This document shows positions 39,782 through 48,134 of a stretch of 50,268 bases of DNA, piece after piece. A model generated the notes under the pieces. It saw only the letters and a program-made list of their open reading frames with translations, had not been told where the DNA came from and searched no databases. The position numbers and the translations under genes are program-made. The stretch comes from an uncultured Desulfobacteraceae bacterium. Lineage in GTDB: Bacteria > Desulfobacterota > Desulfobacteria > Desulfobacterales > UBA2174. The stretch lies in the NCBI GenBank assembly GCA_937982505.1, contig CALJLV010000101.1, positions 1 through 50,268 of the forward strand, in the 5' to 3' direction. Each line of letters starts with the position of its first letter. Position 1 is the stretch's first letter.

Positions 39782-41566
39782 ATGTCGACGATCGCGAATG
39801 TTACCCGGTGTCCGGCGGCTCCTCCCCCGGTGCCCGACGGGCAGACCTTCAGCCATGCCCTGCTCGAGGCCATCCACAGCGTCCTCTTCGTGGTGGATCG
39901 ATGCGGGGCCGTCATCATCGCCAACCAGGCGGCCGAGAAGAATTTCGGCGTCCACCCCGGTGCACGGCTGGAGGATCCGATGCCGCAATTTTGGCAAACG
40001 GTTGCGGCGGCCCTGGCGGACGGAAAATACCGCGCCGCCATTCCCCTGATCCAGGGTGGCGGGAGTTTCCTGGCCAGGGTCGGTCCCATCTGGTGGCAGG
40101 ACGAGATGATCGGGGTGCTGTGCATCCTGGACGACGTGACCGAGCTCGAGCAAACGACGACAAAGCTCAAGTTGTTCCAGGATGTCAACCGCGAACTGGA
40201 CGCCATCATCGACGCCTCCACCGACGGGTTGTGGATCTGCGACGGGGAGGCCAACGTCCTGCGGCTCAACCCCGCCTCCGAGCGGATCAACAGCGTCAAG
40301 GCCTGGGAGGTGGTGGGGCGCAACATGCGCCAGCTGGAGGCCGAGGGGTTCGTGGACCGCTCGGTCACCCTCCAGGTGATCCAGACGGGCCGAAAAGTCA
40401 GCCTGATCCAGCGCACCCGCGAGAATCGCAAGCTGATGCTCTCCGGCACCCCGGTATGGGACGACCAGGGCCGGATCCTGCGCGTGGTGGTCACCGAGCA
40501 GGACATCACCGAGATCGACCGGCTGCGCCGGCAGCTGGAGGAGCAGGCGGCCATGCAGGACCATTTTCGCCATCGGATGCTCGAAATGCAGTTTTCGAGC
40601 CTCGGCTCACAGCCTATCGTGGCCCGCAGTCCCTGTTTCGTCAAGGTCCTGAAGCAGGCCCTGCGGGTGAGCCGGGTGGACTCCACGGTGCTGATTCTGG
40701 GCGAATCGGGAACCGGCAAGGGCGTGGTGGCGGATCTGGTGCATCAGTACTCGGCCCGGTCGGCGATGCCCATGTTGAAACTCAACTGCGGCGCCATTCC
40801 GGAATCCCTGGTGGAAAGCGAGCTGTTCGGCTACGAGAAGGGTTCTTTCACCGGGGCTTCCCAGGCGGGCAAGCCCGGCCACATCGAACTGGCCCACCAG
40901 GGGATCCTGTTTCTGGATGAAATCGGCGAACTATCCCTGTCTGCCCAGGTCAAGCTGTTGCGTTTTCTCGAGGACGGACAAGTCTACCGGATTGGCGCGA
41001 CCCGCCCGAAGAAGGTGGACGTGCGCGTGTTGTGCGCCACTCATCGGGACTTGAACGCCATGGTGGCCGCCGGCCAGTTCCGGGGAGACCTCTTCTACCG
41101 GCTCAACGTGATCCCACTGCGCATTCCGCCCCTGCGCGAGCGGCGCGACTGCCTCCTGCCCCTGCTTCACCACTACATCGATCATTTTGTCAAAAAGCAC
41201 CACCGCGAAGGGCGCCTGCGGTTTTCCCGCGATGCCATCGATATCCTGCTGGCCTATTCCTATCCGGGCAATATCCGGGAATTGCTGAATATCTGCGAAA
41301 GGCTGGCCGTGATGACCGACGGATCCGAGATCCTCATGGAAGATCTGCCCAGGGACGTGCGCGGCGACAAGACCACCCCCGGCCCGGTCTTATCCGGGCC
41401 GGGGCAGATGAACCTGGCCGAGATGATGAGGGACACCGAGCGGCGCATCCTCGTCGATGCCCGTCAGCGCTTTCACACCCAGGAGAAGATGGCGCGGGCC
41501 TTGGGTGTTAACCAGTCGACTGTCGCCCGCAAACTGCGGCGCCACGATCTGGGCGGCCCGGCTTGA
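39782..41566 (+). CDS. Sigma-54-dependent PAS-PAS-AAA+-HTH transcriptional activator
   Basis: 594 residues from the second ATG of the frame, with GGAG just upstream; the earlier ATG has no ribosome site and lies across the operator. Two PAS domains (about 28-130 and 145-260) are followed by a short coiled coil (DRLRRQLEEQAAMQDHF). The AAA+ domain has Walker A GESGTGKG at 307-314, the sigma-54 contact loop KGSFTGA, Walker B GILFLDEIGE, and the LFYRLNV and YPGNIRELLN sensors. A C-terminal helix-turn-helix (TQEKMARALGVNQSTVARKLRRH) is of the Fis/TyrR type. There is no receiver domain, so it is probably controlled by a ligand or redox state sensed by PAS. It sits between gabT and the amino-acid ABC transporter and has its likely operators on both sides. 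Confidence 0.93.
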   Translation: MSTIANVTRCPAAPPPVPDGQTFSHALLEAIHSVLFVVDRCGAVIIANQAAEKNFGVHPGARLEDPMPQFWQTVAAALADGKYRAAIPLIQGGGSFLARVGPIWWQDEMIGVLCILDDVTELEQTTTKLKLFQDVNRELDAIIDASTDGLWICDGEANVLRLNPASERINSVKAWEVVGRNMRQLEAEGFVDRSVTLQVIQTGRKVSLIQRTRENRKLMLSGTPVWDDQGRILRVVVTEQDITEIDRLRRQLEEQAAMQDHFRHRMLEMQFSSLGSQPIVARSPCFVKVLKQALRVSRVDSTVLILGESGTGKGVVADLVHQYSARSAMPMLKLNCGAIPESLVESELFGYEKGSFTGASQAGKPGHIELAHQGILFLDEIGELSLSAQVKLLRFLEDGQVYRIGATRPKKVDVRVLCATHRDLNAMVAAGQFRGDLFYRLNVIPLRIPPLRERRDCLLPLLHHYIDHFVKKHHREGRLRFSRDAIDILLAYSYPGNIRELLNICERLAVMTDGSEILMEDLPRDVRGDKTTPGPVLSGPGQMNLAEMMRDTERRILVDARQRFHTQEKMARALGVNQSTVARKLRRHDLGGPA

Positions 41567-41579
41567 TGCAGATCTGCAT
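41566..41579. promoter_or_regulatory. Perfect 14-bp palindrome, putative enhancer site
   Basis: ATGCAGATCTGCAT begins at the last base of the activator's stop codon. Arms are identical to those at 39720-39733, with a different 4-bp spacer. Its centre is about 165 bp upstream of the predicted start of the transporter operon. Confidence 0.75.
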
Positions 41580-41628
41580 AGCCTCCCCGGGCCGGCTTGC
41601 CCGCCGCTTTGCTCCGGGTCTGGTTCCC

Positions 41629-41663
41629 GTTGCGTGAACCCCTTTTGAGGCAACGCTTTTTTT
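41629..41663 (+). terminator. Intrinsic terminator after the activator gene
   Basis: GTTGC (41629-41633) pairs with GCAAC (41650-41654), with partial inner pairing of CCCC and GAGG. Seven T's follow (41657-41663). It separates the activator from the transporter operon. Confidence 0.55.
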
Positions 41664-41711
41664 GCGGGGCGGGCCCGGCCGGCCCATCGCCCGGGGGGGG
41701 CGCGTCGCAAG

Positions 41712-41726
41712 GGCATGAAGCTTGCT
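41712..41726 (+). promoter_or_regulatory. Sigma-54 promoter of the ABC transporter operon
   Basis: GGCATGAAGCTTGCT has GG and GC with the exact 10-base spacing and matches GGCACG-N4-TTGC(A/T) at all but one defined position. Predicted start near 41737, about 100 bases before the binding-protein ATG. Confidence 0.8.
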
Positions 41727-41837
41727 TTTCTAAATCCAGCCGCTCACCCAATCAATTCTTGTAAAATCGCTGAAGGGATGATTAGGTGTGAATGCTGTTC
41801 AGACAAACAATCGATGAAATTGAAAGGAGAAGGCCCC

Positions 41838-43082
41838 ATGAAAAGCGCATTCGCGATCATGTCTTGGATGCTTGTGGCACTCTTTCTAGTGTTGCCCCAG
41901 ACCGCCGCGGCCCAACGCGACTACTACAAGGTCGGGGTGATCACCTCCCTGTCCGGAGACCTGGCCACGGGCGGCAACGTCACCAAGCGCGGCTACGACC
42001 TGTGGGCCCAGACGGTCAACGCGGCCGGCGGCATCGAGATCGACGGCAGGAAGTACAAGGTGGAACTGGTCTACGGCGATGCCCAGTCCAAGCCGGATCA
42101 GGGCGCTTCGGCCGCCGAGCGGCTGGCCACCCAGGAGAAGGTGGATTTCGTTCTGGGCCCCTACTCCTCTGGGGTGACCCTGGCCGCGGCGCCGGTTCTC
42201 GAAAAGTACAAGATCCCCATGATCACCGGATCGGCCGAGTCCCCCATGATCTGGCTGCAGAAATTCTACTACACCTTCGGCACCATCCCGCCGGTGAACT
42301 ACACCGGGGCCAGCCCCGTGGAGACCCTGGCGGCCCTTGATCCTCCGCCGAAAAGCGCCATGATTCTCGGCTCCAACGACACTTTCTCCAAGGCCACGGC
42401 CGAGGCCTTCCAGGAGGCGGCGAAGCAGGCGGGGATCGAGATCAAGAAGTTCAACATCGTTCCGGCCGGGCAGGACCTGATGTCCTTCATGTCGGTGGCC
42501 AAGGCCCTCAAGCCGGACCTGGTGGCCTTCGGCGGCCATGACGAAGAACTGATCAACCTCGTCAAGGCCCTGCTGCAGATCAACTACACTCCCAAGGCCC
42601 TGCTGATGCATTACGGGGTCACCGAACCGGCCTTCGTCGAGGCCCTGGCCAAGAATGCCGAGCAGGTCTACGGCGCCTCGGTCTGGACCGAGACCGTGCA
42701 CGCCAAGGGCGATTATCTCTGGGCGGACGCCGCCGCTTACGCCAAGGACGCCGAAGCGGCCTTCAAGGTGCCGGCCGATTACACCCAGGCCGGTTCCACC
42801 GCTGCGGGCATCGCCTTCATGGCGGCTCTGGGACAGATCAAGGCCGCTCCCCCCCTGGATGAGGCCGAACGGGAGGCCCTGGTCAAGGCCCTTGAAAAGC
42901 TCGATATCCAAACCTTCTACGGCCGGTTGAAATTCGCCGAGGAAGGACAGTTCTACCATGCCAACATCGGCCTTTCCCCCCTTACCGTTCAGATCCAGGG
43001 AGGCAAACCGGTCATCGTCGGGCCACCGTCCGAAGCCCAGAGCACTCCCCAATATCCCATGACCCCGTGGGAAAAACGATAA
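41838..43082 (+). CDS. ABC transporter substrate-binding protein, branched-chain amino-acid (HAAT) type
   Basis: 414 residues from the ATG with AAAGGAG eight bases upstream; an in-frame ATG at 41715 lies inside the sigma-54 promoter and cannot be transcribed from it. Sec signal 1-25 (TAAAQ). The type I periplasmic-binding fold starts with YKVGVITSLSGDLATGGNVTKRGYDLW and continues VDFVLGPYSSGVTLAAAPV and KSAMILGSNDTFSKA, as in LivJ/LivK/AmiC-like receptors. It presents a ligand to the permeases downstream. Whether that is a branched-chain amino acid, GABA or another amino compound is not clear; co-regulation with a gabT-type aminotransferase favours an amine or amino acid. Confidence 0.9.
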   Translation: MKSAFAIMSWMLVALFLVLPQTAAAQRDYYKVGVITSLSGDLATGGNVTKRGYDLWAQTVNAAGGIEIDGRKYKVELVYGDAQSKPDQGASAAERLATQEKVDFVLGPYSSGVTLAAAPVLEKYKIPMITGSAESPMIWLQKFYYTFGTIPPVNYTGASPVETLAALDPPPKSAMILGSNDTFSKATAEAFQEAAKQAGIEIKKFNIVPAGQDLMSFMSVAKALKPDLVAFGGHDEELINLVKALLQINYTPKALLMHYGVTEPAFVEALAKNAEQVYGASVWTETVHAKGDYLWADAAAYAKDAEAAFKVPADYTQAGSTAAGIAFMAALGQIKAAPPLDEAEREALVKALEKLDIQTFYGRLKFAEEGQFYHANIGLSPLTVQIQGGKPVIVGPPSEAQSTPQYPMTPWEKR

Positions 43083-43094
43083 CTCCGTGCTGCG

Positions 43095-43158
43095 GCCGGG
43101 CAGGAGCGGGAAGGGGAGAAGCGAACCCTTCCCGCTCCTGCCCGGCGCCTTTGGCGCC
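43095..43158 (+). promoter_or_regulatory. Very stable intercistronic hairpins after the binding-protein gene
   Basis: Arms 43095-43115 and 43126-43146 are perfectly complementary over 21 bp with a 10-base loop. GGCGCC-TTT-GGCGCC (43144-43158) forms a second hairpin. No T-run follows, so this probably stabilises the upstream mRNA and sets a higher level for the binding protein than for the membrane genes. Confidence 0.7.
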
Positions 43159-43202
43159 CTTCCAAGGACTCAACCGATTTTGAAAACGGAGTAGCCAAGA
43201 TC

Positions 43203-44087
43203 ATGCTGCTGCTGCCGCAGGCACTGGTGGACGGACTTCTCATCGGTGGCATCTACATCACCATCGCCATCGGTTTTTCCCTGGCTTACGGGGTGATGCA
43301 CATCATCGATTTCGCCGTTGGGGAATGGATCATGCTGGGGGCTTTCCTCGGGCTTTACCTGAGCCAGTGGACCCAGGTGGAGCCGCTGCTCCTGCTGCCG
43401 GTGGTCTTTGTCGTGTTCGCCGTGCTGGGCTACCTGTTTCAGCCGGTCATCCATCGCGTCTTGAGCGGCAAGAAGGGCAACCCCCTGCTCATGGCCCTGG
43501 TCTTCACCTTCGGTCTGGCCATCGCTTTCAAGGGGCTGGGGCTGACCGTGTTCGGTTTTTTCAGCCGGTCGATTCCCTCCGCCATGGCCGCGGATTCCTT
43601 CACCTTCGTGCGGGGCGATTTTTTCGTTACCATTCCGGTGATCCGGCTCATTGGCCTGGCCTACGCCATCGCCGTGACCCTGGCCCTGTCCTGGATCCTC
43701 AAGCGGACCGATTTCGGCCTTGCGGTCCAGGCCCTGGCGCAGAACAAGGAGGCCGCCGGCCTGATGGGGATCAGCGCCAAGCGCACCAATTCCTGGGTCT
43801 ACGGCATTTACGTGGGGATCAGCGCCATGAGCGGCGTCCTGATCGGCTGCATGTTCTCCATCAGCGCGCAGATGGGGGGCAAGTACACGGTCTTCTCCTT
43901 TTTCGTGGTCGTCCTGGCGGGCATGGGATTTCTCGCCGGCGTGCCCTGGGCCGCCTTTCTGCTCGGGATGGTGCAGTCCTTTTTCCTCATCTATTTCGAT
44001 CCGGGATATACCCTGCTGGCCGTATTCATCATTCTGTACGCCGTCTTGCTCATCTCTCCCAAGGGACTGTTCGGGAAAGGAGTCTGA
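43203..44087 (+). CDS. livH: Branched-chain amino-acid-type ABC permease LivH
   Basis: 294 residues with about eight hydrophobic helices. It opens with LVDGLLIGGIYITIAIGFSLAYGVMHIIDFAVGEWIMLGAF, the usual start of LivH, and has the EAA-like cytoplasmic loop RTDFGLAVQALAQNKEAAGLMGI that contacts the ATPases. Together with LivM it forms the transmembrane channel of a HAAT importer. The gene follows the hairpin region; its ATG has a GGAG at a long spacing. The LivM gene begins three bases after its stop. Confidence 0.93.
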   Translation: MLLLPQALVDGLLIGGIYITIAIGFSLAYGVMHIIDFAVGEWIMLGAFLGLYLSQWTQVEPLLLLPVVFVVFAVLGYLFQPVIHRVLSGKKGNPLLMALVFTFGLAIAFKGLGLTVFGFFSRSIPSAMAADSFTFVRGDFFVTIPVIRLIGLAYAIAVTLALSWILKRTDFGLAVQALAQNKEAAGLMGISAKRTNSWVYGIYVGISAMSGVLIGCMFSISAQMGGKYTVFSFFVVVLAGMGFLAGVPWAAFLLGMVQSFFLIYFDPGYTLLAVFIILYAVLLISPKGLFGKGV

Positions 44088-44090
44088 TCC

Positions 44091-45086
44091 TTGCGCCGCG
44101 GCATCTTTGCGTTTTGGCTGTTCATCGGCCTCATGGCCGTGGTTCCGGCCTTTGTCCAAAACGCCTTTGTCCTGAGAATCGTCACCGAACTGTTCATGTG
44201 GATCGGCCTGGCGATCACCTGGGATGTAATGGCCGGATATGCCGGATACCTCAACTTCGGTCACGGGGCCTTCTTCGGCGCCGGGGCCTATACGACGGCC
44301 ATCCTGATGATGCGCTGCGGATGGACCTTTGCCGCCACCCTGCCGGTGGCGGGGCTTTTGGCGGGACTGGCCGCCCTGCTGGCCGGCATACCCACCCTGC
44401 GGCTCAAAGGGGCCTATTTCGCCATCGCCACCTGGGCCCTGGCCCTGGCCATCCAGCAGCTGGCCCTGGTGCTGGACATCACCGGCGGGCCCGACGGCAT
44501 GCGCCTGCCGCCGTTCCTGCACCCGGTGTTCTTTTTTTACGTCATGCTGGCCGTGGCGGCCGTCACCTTCCTGCTGCTCTGGCTGCTGCTGGAGCGGGCC
44601 TCTTTCGGACTGAAGCTTAAAGCCATCCGCGAAGACGAAGCCGGCGCCATGGCCCTGGGCCTGAATCCCGCCCGGATCAAGATTCAAGCCTTCGTCCTGT
44701 CGGCGGTTCCGGCCGGCGTGCTGGGCGGCATCTACGCCTTCTGGATCACCTTCATCGATCCGGCCTCGGTACTGGCCGACATCATCACCGACCAGGCCAT
44801 GGTGATGGCCGTCTTCGGCGGGCTGGGGACCCTCCTGGGACCGGTCATCGGCGCTATCGTGGTCTTTTCCTTCAAGACGCTTTTCTGGGCCTATCTGGCC
44901 GACTACCAGGTGCTGTACCTGATCATCCTCGGGGTGGTTATCGCCCTGACCGTCGTTTTTCTGCCCAATGGCATCTGGGGCACCCTCACGGGCCAGATCC
45001 AGGCTCGAAACGCACTGATCAAAGGCATGGCCATCGACCCGGCCCAGGGTCGGCACCCGGAGCAAGGAGCCGATTCCAATGACTGA
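44091..45086 (+). CDS. livM: Branched-chain amino-acid-type ABC permease LivM
   Basis: 331 residues from a TTG start that has AAAGGAG seven bases upstream. Nine or so hydrophobic helices, the LivM-typical LNFGHGAFFGAGAYTTAIL and the ATPase-contact loop FGLKLKAIREDEAGAMALGLNPARIK. A short hydrophilic C-terminal tail overlaps the start of livG by eight bases. Partner of LivH in the inner-membrane importer. Length normal for the family. Confidence 0.93.
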   Translation: MRRGIFAFWLFIGLMAVVPAFVQNAFVLRIVTELFMWIGLAITWDVMAGYAGYLNFGHGAFFGAGAYTTAILMMRCGWTFAATLPVAGLLAGLAALLAGIPTLRLKGAYFAIATWALALAIQQLALVLDITGGPDGMRLPPFLHPVFFFYVMLAVAAVTFLLLWLLLERASFGLKLKAIREDEAGAMALGLNPARIKIQAFVLSAVPAGVLGGIYAFWITFIDPASVLADIITDQAMVMAVFGGLGTLLGPVIGAIVVFSFKTLFWAYLADYQVLYLIILGVVIALTVVFLPNGIWGTLTGQIQARNALIKGMAIDPAQGRHPEQGADSND

Positions 45087-45804
45087 ACCGATCCTGAGAG
45101 TCGATGGCGTCGTCAAGGCATTCGGCGGTCTGCATGCGGTCAACGATGTTTCCTTTGAAGTCGGCAAGGGGATGATTGTCGGGCTGATCGGTCCCAACGG
45201 CGCGGGAAAGACGACCATTTTCAACGTCATCAGCGGCTACTACGCTCCTACCCGGGGCCGGGTTTTTTTCAAGGGGAGCGATATCAGCGGGCTGCCGCCC
45301 TATGCCCTGGCGAAAATGGGCATTGGCCGCACCTTTCAGGTGGTCAAGCCCTTTCCCGGGCTGAGCGTGCTGGAAAACGTGATGGTGGCGTCCCTTTGCC
45401 GGCACCCGCGAAAGCACGACGCCAGGCGGCATGCCTGGGACATTCTGGAATTTACCGGCCTCGGCCCCCGGGCCCACGATGCCGCCGCCAGCCTGACCCT
45501 TCCCGGACGCAAACGGCTCGAAATCAGCAAGGCTCTGGCCCTGGAGCCCCAATTGCTGCTCCTCGACGAGGTGGTGGCGGGATTGAACCCCACCGAAGCC
45601 GACCGGACCATCGAGCTGATCCTCAAGCTGCGCGATCAGGGGATCAGCATTCTCATTGTCGAGCACATCATGCGCGTCATCATGAACATCAGCGATCAGG
45701 TGGTGGTGCTGAACTTCGGCCAGCAGATCGCCTTGGGCAAACCCGTCGAGGTGGTCAAGGACCCGGTGGTGATCGAGGCCTATCTGGGAGAGGAGGCGGC
45801 ATGA
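45079..45804 (+). CDS. livG: HAAT ABC transporter ATPase LivG
   Basis: 241 residues; AAGGAG precedes the ATG. Walker A GPNGAGKTT, the long LivG insertion (GRTFQVVKPFPGLSVLENVMVA), a degenerate signature (LTLPGRKRLEISKAL instead of LSGGQ), Walker B LLLLDEVVAGLNP, and the switch His in VEHIM. The altered signature is common in LivG proteins. It energises import together with LivF. Its stop overlaps the LivF start by four bases. Confidence 0.94.
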   Translation: MTEPILRVDGVVKAFGGLHAVNDVSFEVGKGMIVGLIGPNGAGKTTIFNVISGYYAPTRGRVFFKGSDISGLPPYALAKMGIGRTFQVVKPFPGLSVLENVMVASLCRHPRKHDARRHAWDILEFTGLGPRAHDAAASLTLPGRKRLEISKALALEPQLLLLDEVVAGLNPTEADRTIELILKLRDQGISILIVEHIMRVIMNISDQVVVLNFGQQIALGKPVEVVKDPVVIEAYLGEEAA

Positions 45805-46511
45805 CGGTTCTGAAACTGGTTTCCGTCTCCGCCGGTTATGGCGAAACCCAGGTGTTGTGGAACATCGACCTGGAGGTGGAAAAAGGGTGCATCGTGGCCC
45901 TGCTGGGCGCCAACGGCGCCGGCAAGACCACCACCCTCAAGACCGTTTGCGGCCTGTTGCCGGCGACCCAGGGCCGTTTGTACTACAACGGCGTTGACAT
46001 CACGGGGCGGCCGGTGCACGAAACCGTCAACCTCGGGATCACGCTGGTCCCCGAGGGACGCCAGCTGTTCGGGAAAATGACCGTCGAGGAAAACCTGATC
46101 ATCGGGTCTTTCCTGAAGCGCGCCAAGGAGCATCGGGCCCGCAACTTGGCCTGGGTCTACGAACTGTTTCCACCCCTGGGCATCCGCAGGAACCAAATCG
46201 CCGAAACCCTGTCGGGCGGCGAGCAGCAGATGGTCGCCATCGGGCGGGGGCTGATGCAAAACCCCGATTTGATCATGTTCGACGAGCCCAGTCTGGGACT
46301 CGCCCCCCTGCTCGTGCAGGAGATGTTCCGGGTCATCGGGGAGCTGCACCGGCGCGGGCTGACCGTTTTCCTGGTCGAACAAAACGTTCACCACAGCCTG
46401 AAAATCGCCGATTACGGCTACGTCATTGAAAACGGCCGCATCGTCCACCAGGGGGAGGGAAAGCAGCTGGCCGCAGATCCGACCATTCGACAGGCCTACC
46501 TGGGAATTTGA
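45801..46511 (+). CDS. livF: HAAT ABC transporter ATPase LivF
   Basis: 236 residues; the ATG overlaps the livG stop (ATGA). Walker A GANGAGKTT, EGRQLFGKMTVEENLIIG typical of LivF, signature LSGGEQQMVAIGRGLM, Walker B LIMFDEPSLGLAP and the switch VEQN. Last gene of the five-gene operon, which carries a complete binding protein, two permeases and two ATPases. Confidence 0.94.
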   Translation: MTVLKLVSVSAGYGETQVLWNIDLEVEKGCIVALLGANGAGKTTTLKTVCGLLPATQGRLYYNGVDITGRPVHETVNLGITLVPEGRQLFGKMTVEENLIIGSFLKRAKEHRARNLAWVYELFPPLGIRRNQIAETLSGGEQQMVAIGRGLMQNPDLIMFDEPSLGLAPLLVQEMFRVIGELHRRGLTVFLVEQNVHHSLKIADYGYVIENGRIVHQGEGKQLAADPTIRQAYLGI

Positions 46512-46565
46512 TTTCCCTGGGGAAGGCGGGTCGGTTGCGCGCCATCAATGCGCCGGAACCTGCCT

Positions 46566-47078
46566 TCAGCGGGCCGGCTCCGATTTCCAGGCCAGGAAAA
46601 GCGACAGGACCCGCCGGCCGTCGGGGGTGAGGCGATGGGCCGGCAGATCCCGCAGCACCGCCTCGGGACGCATGAAACAGCCTTCCATGACCTCCTCGGG
46701 CTGCAGGACCATTGGTCCGTCGCAAACACAGCGATAGACGCGGCCCCAGACCCGGCAGTGCGCGTCCTCCCAGTAGGTATCGAACAGCGCCTCCAGGGGT
46801 CTGTCCAGGATGCCCAGCTCCTCGGCCAGCTCCCGGCGCGCCGACTCGTCGTAGGATTCGCCGGCCTGGACCACGCCTCCGGCGGCCACGTCGTAAAACC
46901 CCGGGTAGACGTCCTTGGTGAGGGTGCGCCGGTGAACGAAGAGTTCGCCGCCGCTGTTGAAAACCAGGATGTAGGTGGCCCGGTGGATCAGGTTCTCGCG
47001 GCGCATGCGCCCGCGCGGAGCCGCCCCCACCACCCGGTTTCGGGCGTCCACGATGACCACGGATTCCTCGGTGCTCAT
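46566..47078 (-). CDS. Nudix hydrolase (YfcD-like)
   Basis: 170 residues from the ATG at 47078, with GGGGAGA upstream; the frame extends 21 codons further without support. The Nudix box is complete: GGVVQAGESYDESARRELAEELGI (GX5EX7REUXEEXGU). It is preceded by RATYILVFNSGGELFVHRRTLTKDVYPGFYDVA, a pattern shared with YfcD and isopentenyl-diphosphate-isomerase-like Nudix proteins. They hydrolyse nucleoside or related diphosphates with Mg2+; substrate here unknown. It converges on livF and diverges from the Crp/Fnr gene. Confidence 0.88.
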   Translation of the reverse strand: MSTEESVVIVDARNRVVGAAPRGRMRRENLIHRATYILVFNSGGELFVHRRTLTKDVYPGFYDVAAGGVVQAGESYDESARRELAEELGILDRPLEALFDTYWEDAHCRVWGRVYRCVCDGPMVLQPEEVMEGCFMRPEAVLRDLPAHRLTPDGRRVLSLFLAWKSEPAR

Positions 47079-47209
47079 ATCTGCCGGTCTCCCCTGGAAT
47101 GACCTCAACTCCTCCAATGCGCTTGAAAAGCGGCCTCCCATGGCGTAAGGAGGGGCATGGTGGTGAATATCCAGGCCGCCTTTACCACGGATCGCCTTCC
47201 CGAAAAAGG

Positions 47210-47938
47210 ATGGCGGCCCGTTTTCCTTCCCAACGCGACATGGCTTCGATGACTTTCCTGGACCAGATAGATCCCGACCGGCGCGAGATGATCCTGGCGC
47301 GTGGGAAAAGACTGGACCTTGCCGCCGGGCGGATCCTGTTTCACCAGGGCGACCGGGCCGAGTTCTGCTACCTGGTGGTGGACGGGCGCCTCAGGCTGGC
47401 TCAGATCCACGAACAGGGCAGGGAAGCCATCCTGCGCCACATCGGCCCCGGCGAACTGACCGCGGTCATCGCGGTCTTCAAGCAGAAAGTCTATCCGGTA
47501 ACGGCCCGGGCCATCGGTCCGACCCGGGTGGTGGGGTGGGATCGGGCCACCATCGACGCGATCCTGATGGATGATGCGTCGCTGGCGGTGAGGATTCTTC
47601 ACATGGCCATGGAACGGCTCCACGAACTCCAGACCCGCTACCTGGAACTGTGTGCCGAACAGGTGGAGCAGCGCCTGGCGCGCAATCTGCTGCGCCTCAT
47701 GCAGCATGCCGGCCGCAAGACCGAGGCCGGCATTCGTATCGATTTTCCCCTGAGCCGCCAGGACTTGGCCGACTATTCGGGCACTACCCTCTACACGACC
47801 AGTCGGATTCTGAGCGGCTGGGAGAAAAGCGGGTGGATCCTTTCGGCCCGTGAACGGATCACGATCACCAATCCTCACGCCCTGGTCAGCTTCGCCCGGA
47901 ACGGCACGGCGCCCATGCCCGCCCCGCTGCTGACCTGA
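47210..47938 (+). CDS. Crp/Fnr family transcriptional regulator
   Basis: 242 residues from the ATG at 47210; no start in this frame has a good ribosome site, and ATGs at 47240 and 47249 are alternatives. The cyclic-nucleotide-binding-type domain (LAAGRILFHQGDRAEFCYLVVDGRLRLAQ...GPGELTAVIAVF) is followed by the dimer helix and a winged helix-turn-helix (FPLSRQDLADYSGTTLYTTSRILSGWEKSGWI). The Fnr four-cysteine cluster pattern is absent, so it is not an oxygen-sensing Fnr; DNR/NarR-like haem or NO sensing is possible. Its position upstream of narG fits a regulator of nitrate respiration. Confidence 0.88.
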   Translation: MAARFPSQRDMASMTFLDQIDPDRREMILARGKRLDLAAGRILFHQGDRAEFCYLVVDGRLRLAQIHEQGREAILRHIGPGELTAVIAVFKQKVYPVTARAIGPTRVVGWDRATIDAILMDDASLAVRILHMAMERLHELQTRYLELCAEQVEQRLARNLLRLMQHAGRKTEAGIRIDFPLSRQDLADYSGTTLYTTSRILSGWEKSGWILSARERITITNPHALVSFARNGTAPMPAPLLT

Positions 47939-48134
47939 TCTCGCGGAGCTCTACGGTGTCGAAACAAGGGCACTCAATCAGGCCGTCAAGAGGAAGGTCA
48001 AACGATTTCCGCAGGTACTTTTGCAACGGTGCCTGCTGGAAGCGGAAACTCTACCCGTCCGAGGAAAGGGTGGATCGTTTCGAGATGCACATGGGCCAGG
48101 GCTGTCTTGAGCGGACGGAGAGGAGGGGGCTGAA

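Noticed and set aside
41617..41634. TGGTTCCCGTTGCGT as sigma-54 promoter for the transporter
   Set aside because: GG to GC spacing is eight, not ten; it also lies in the terminator stem. The 41712 site fits exactly.
41715..41837. Earlier in-frame ATG for the substrate-binding protein
   Set aside because: It lies within the sigma-54 promoter and would precede the signal peptide with a 41-residue polar extension; the ATG at 41838 has a strong ribosome site.
43170..45230. 686-codon minus-strand frame opposite livH-livM
   Set aside because: Hydrophilic complement of membrane helices; no domain.
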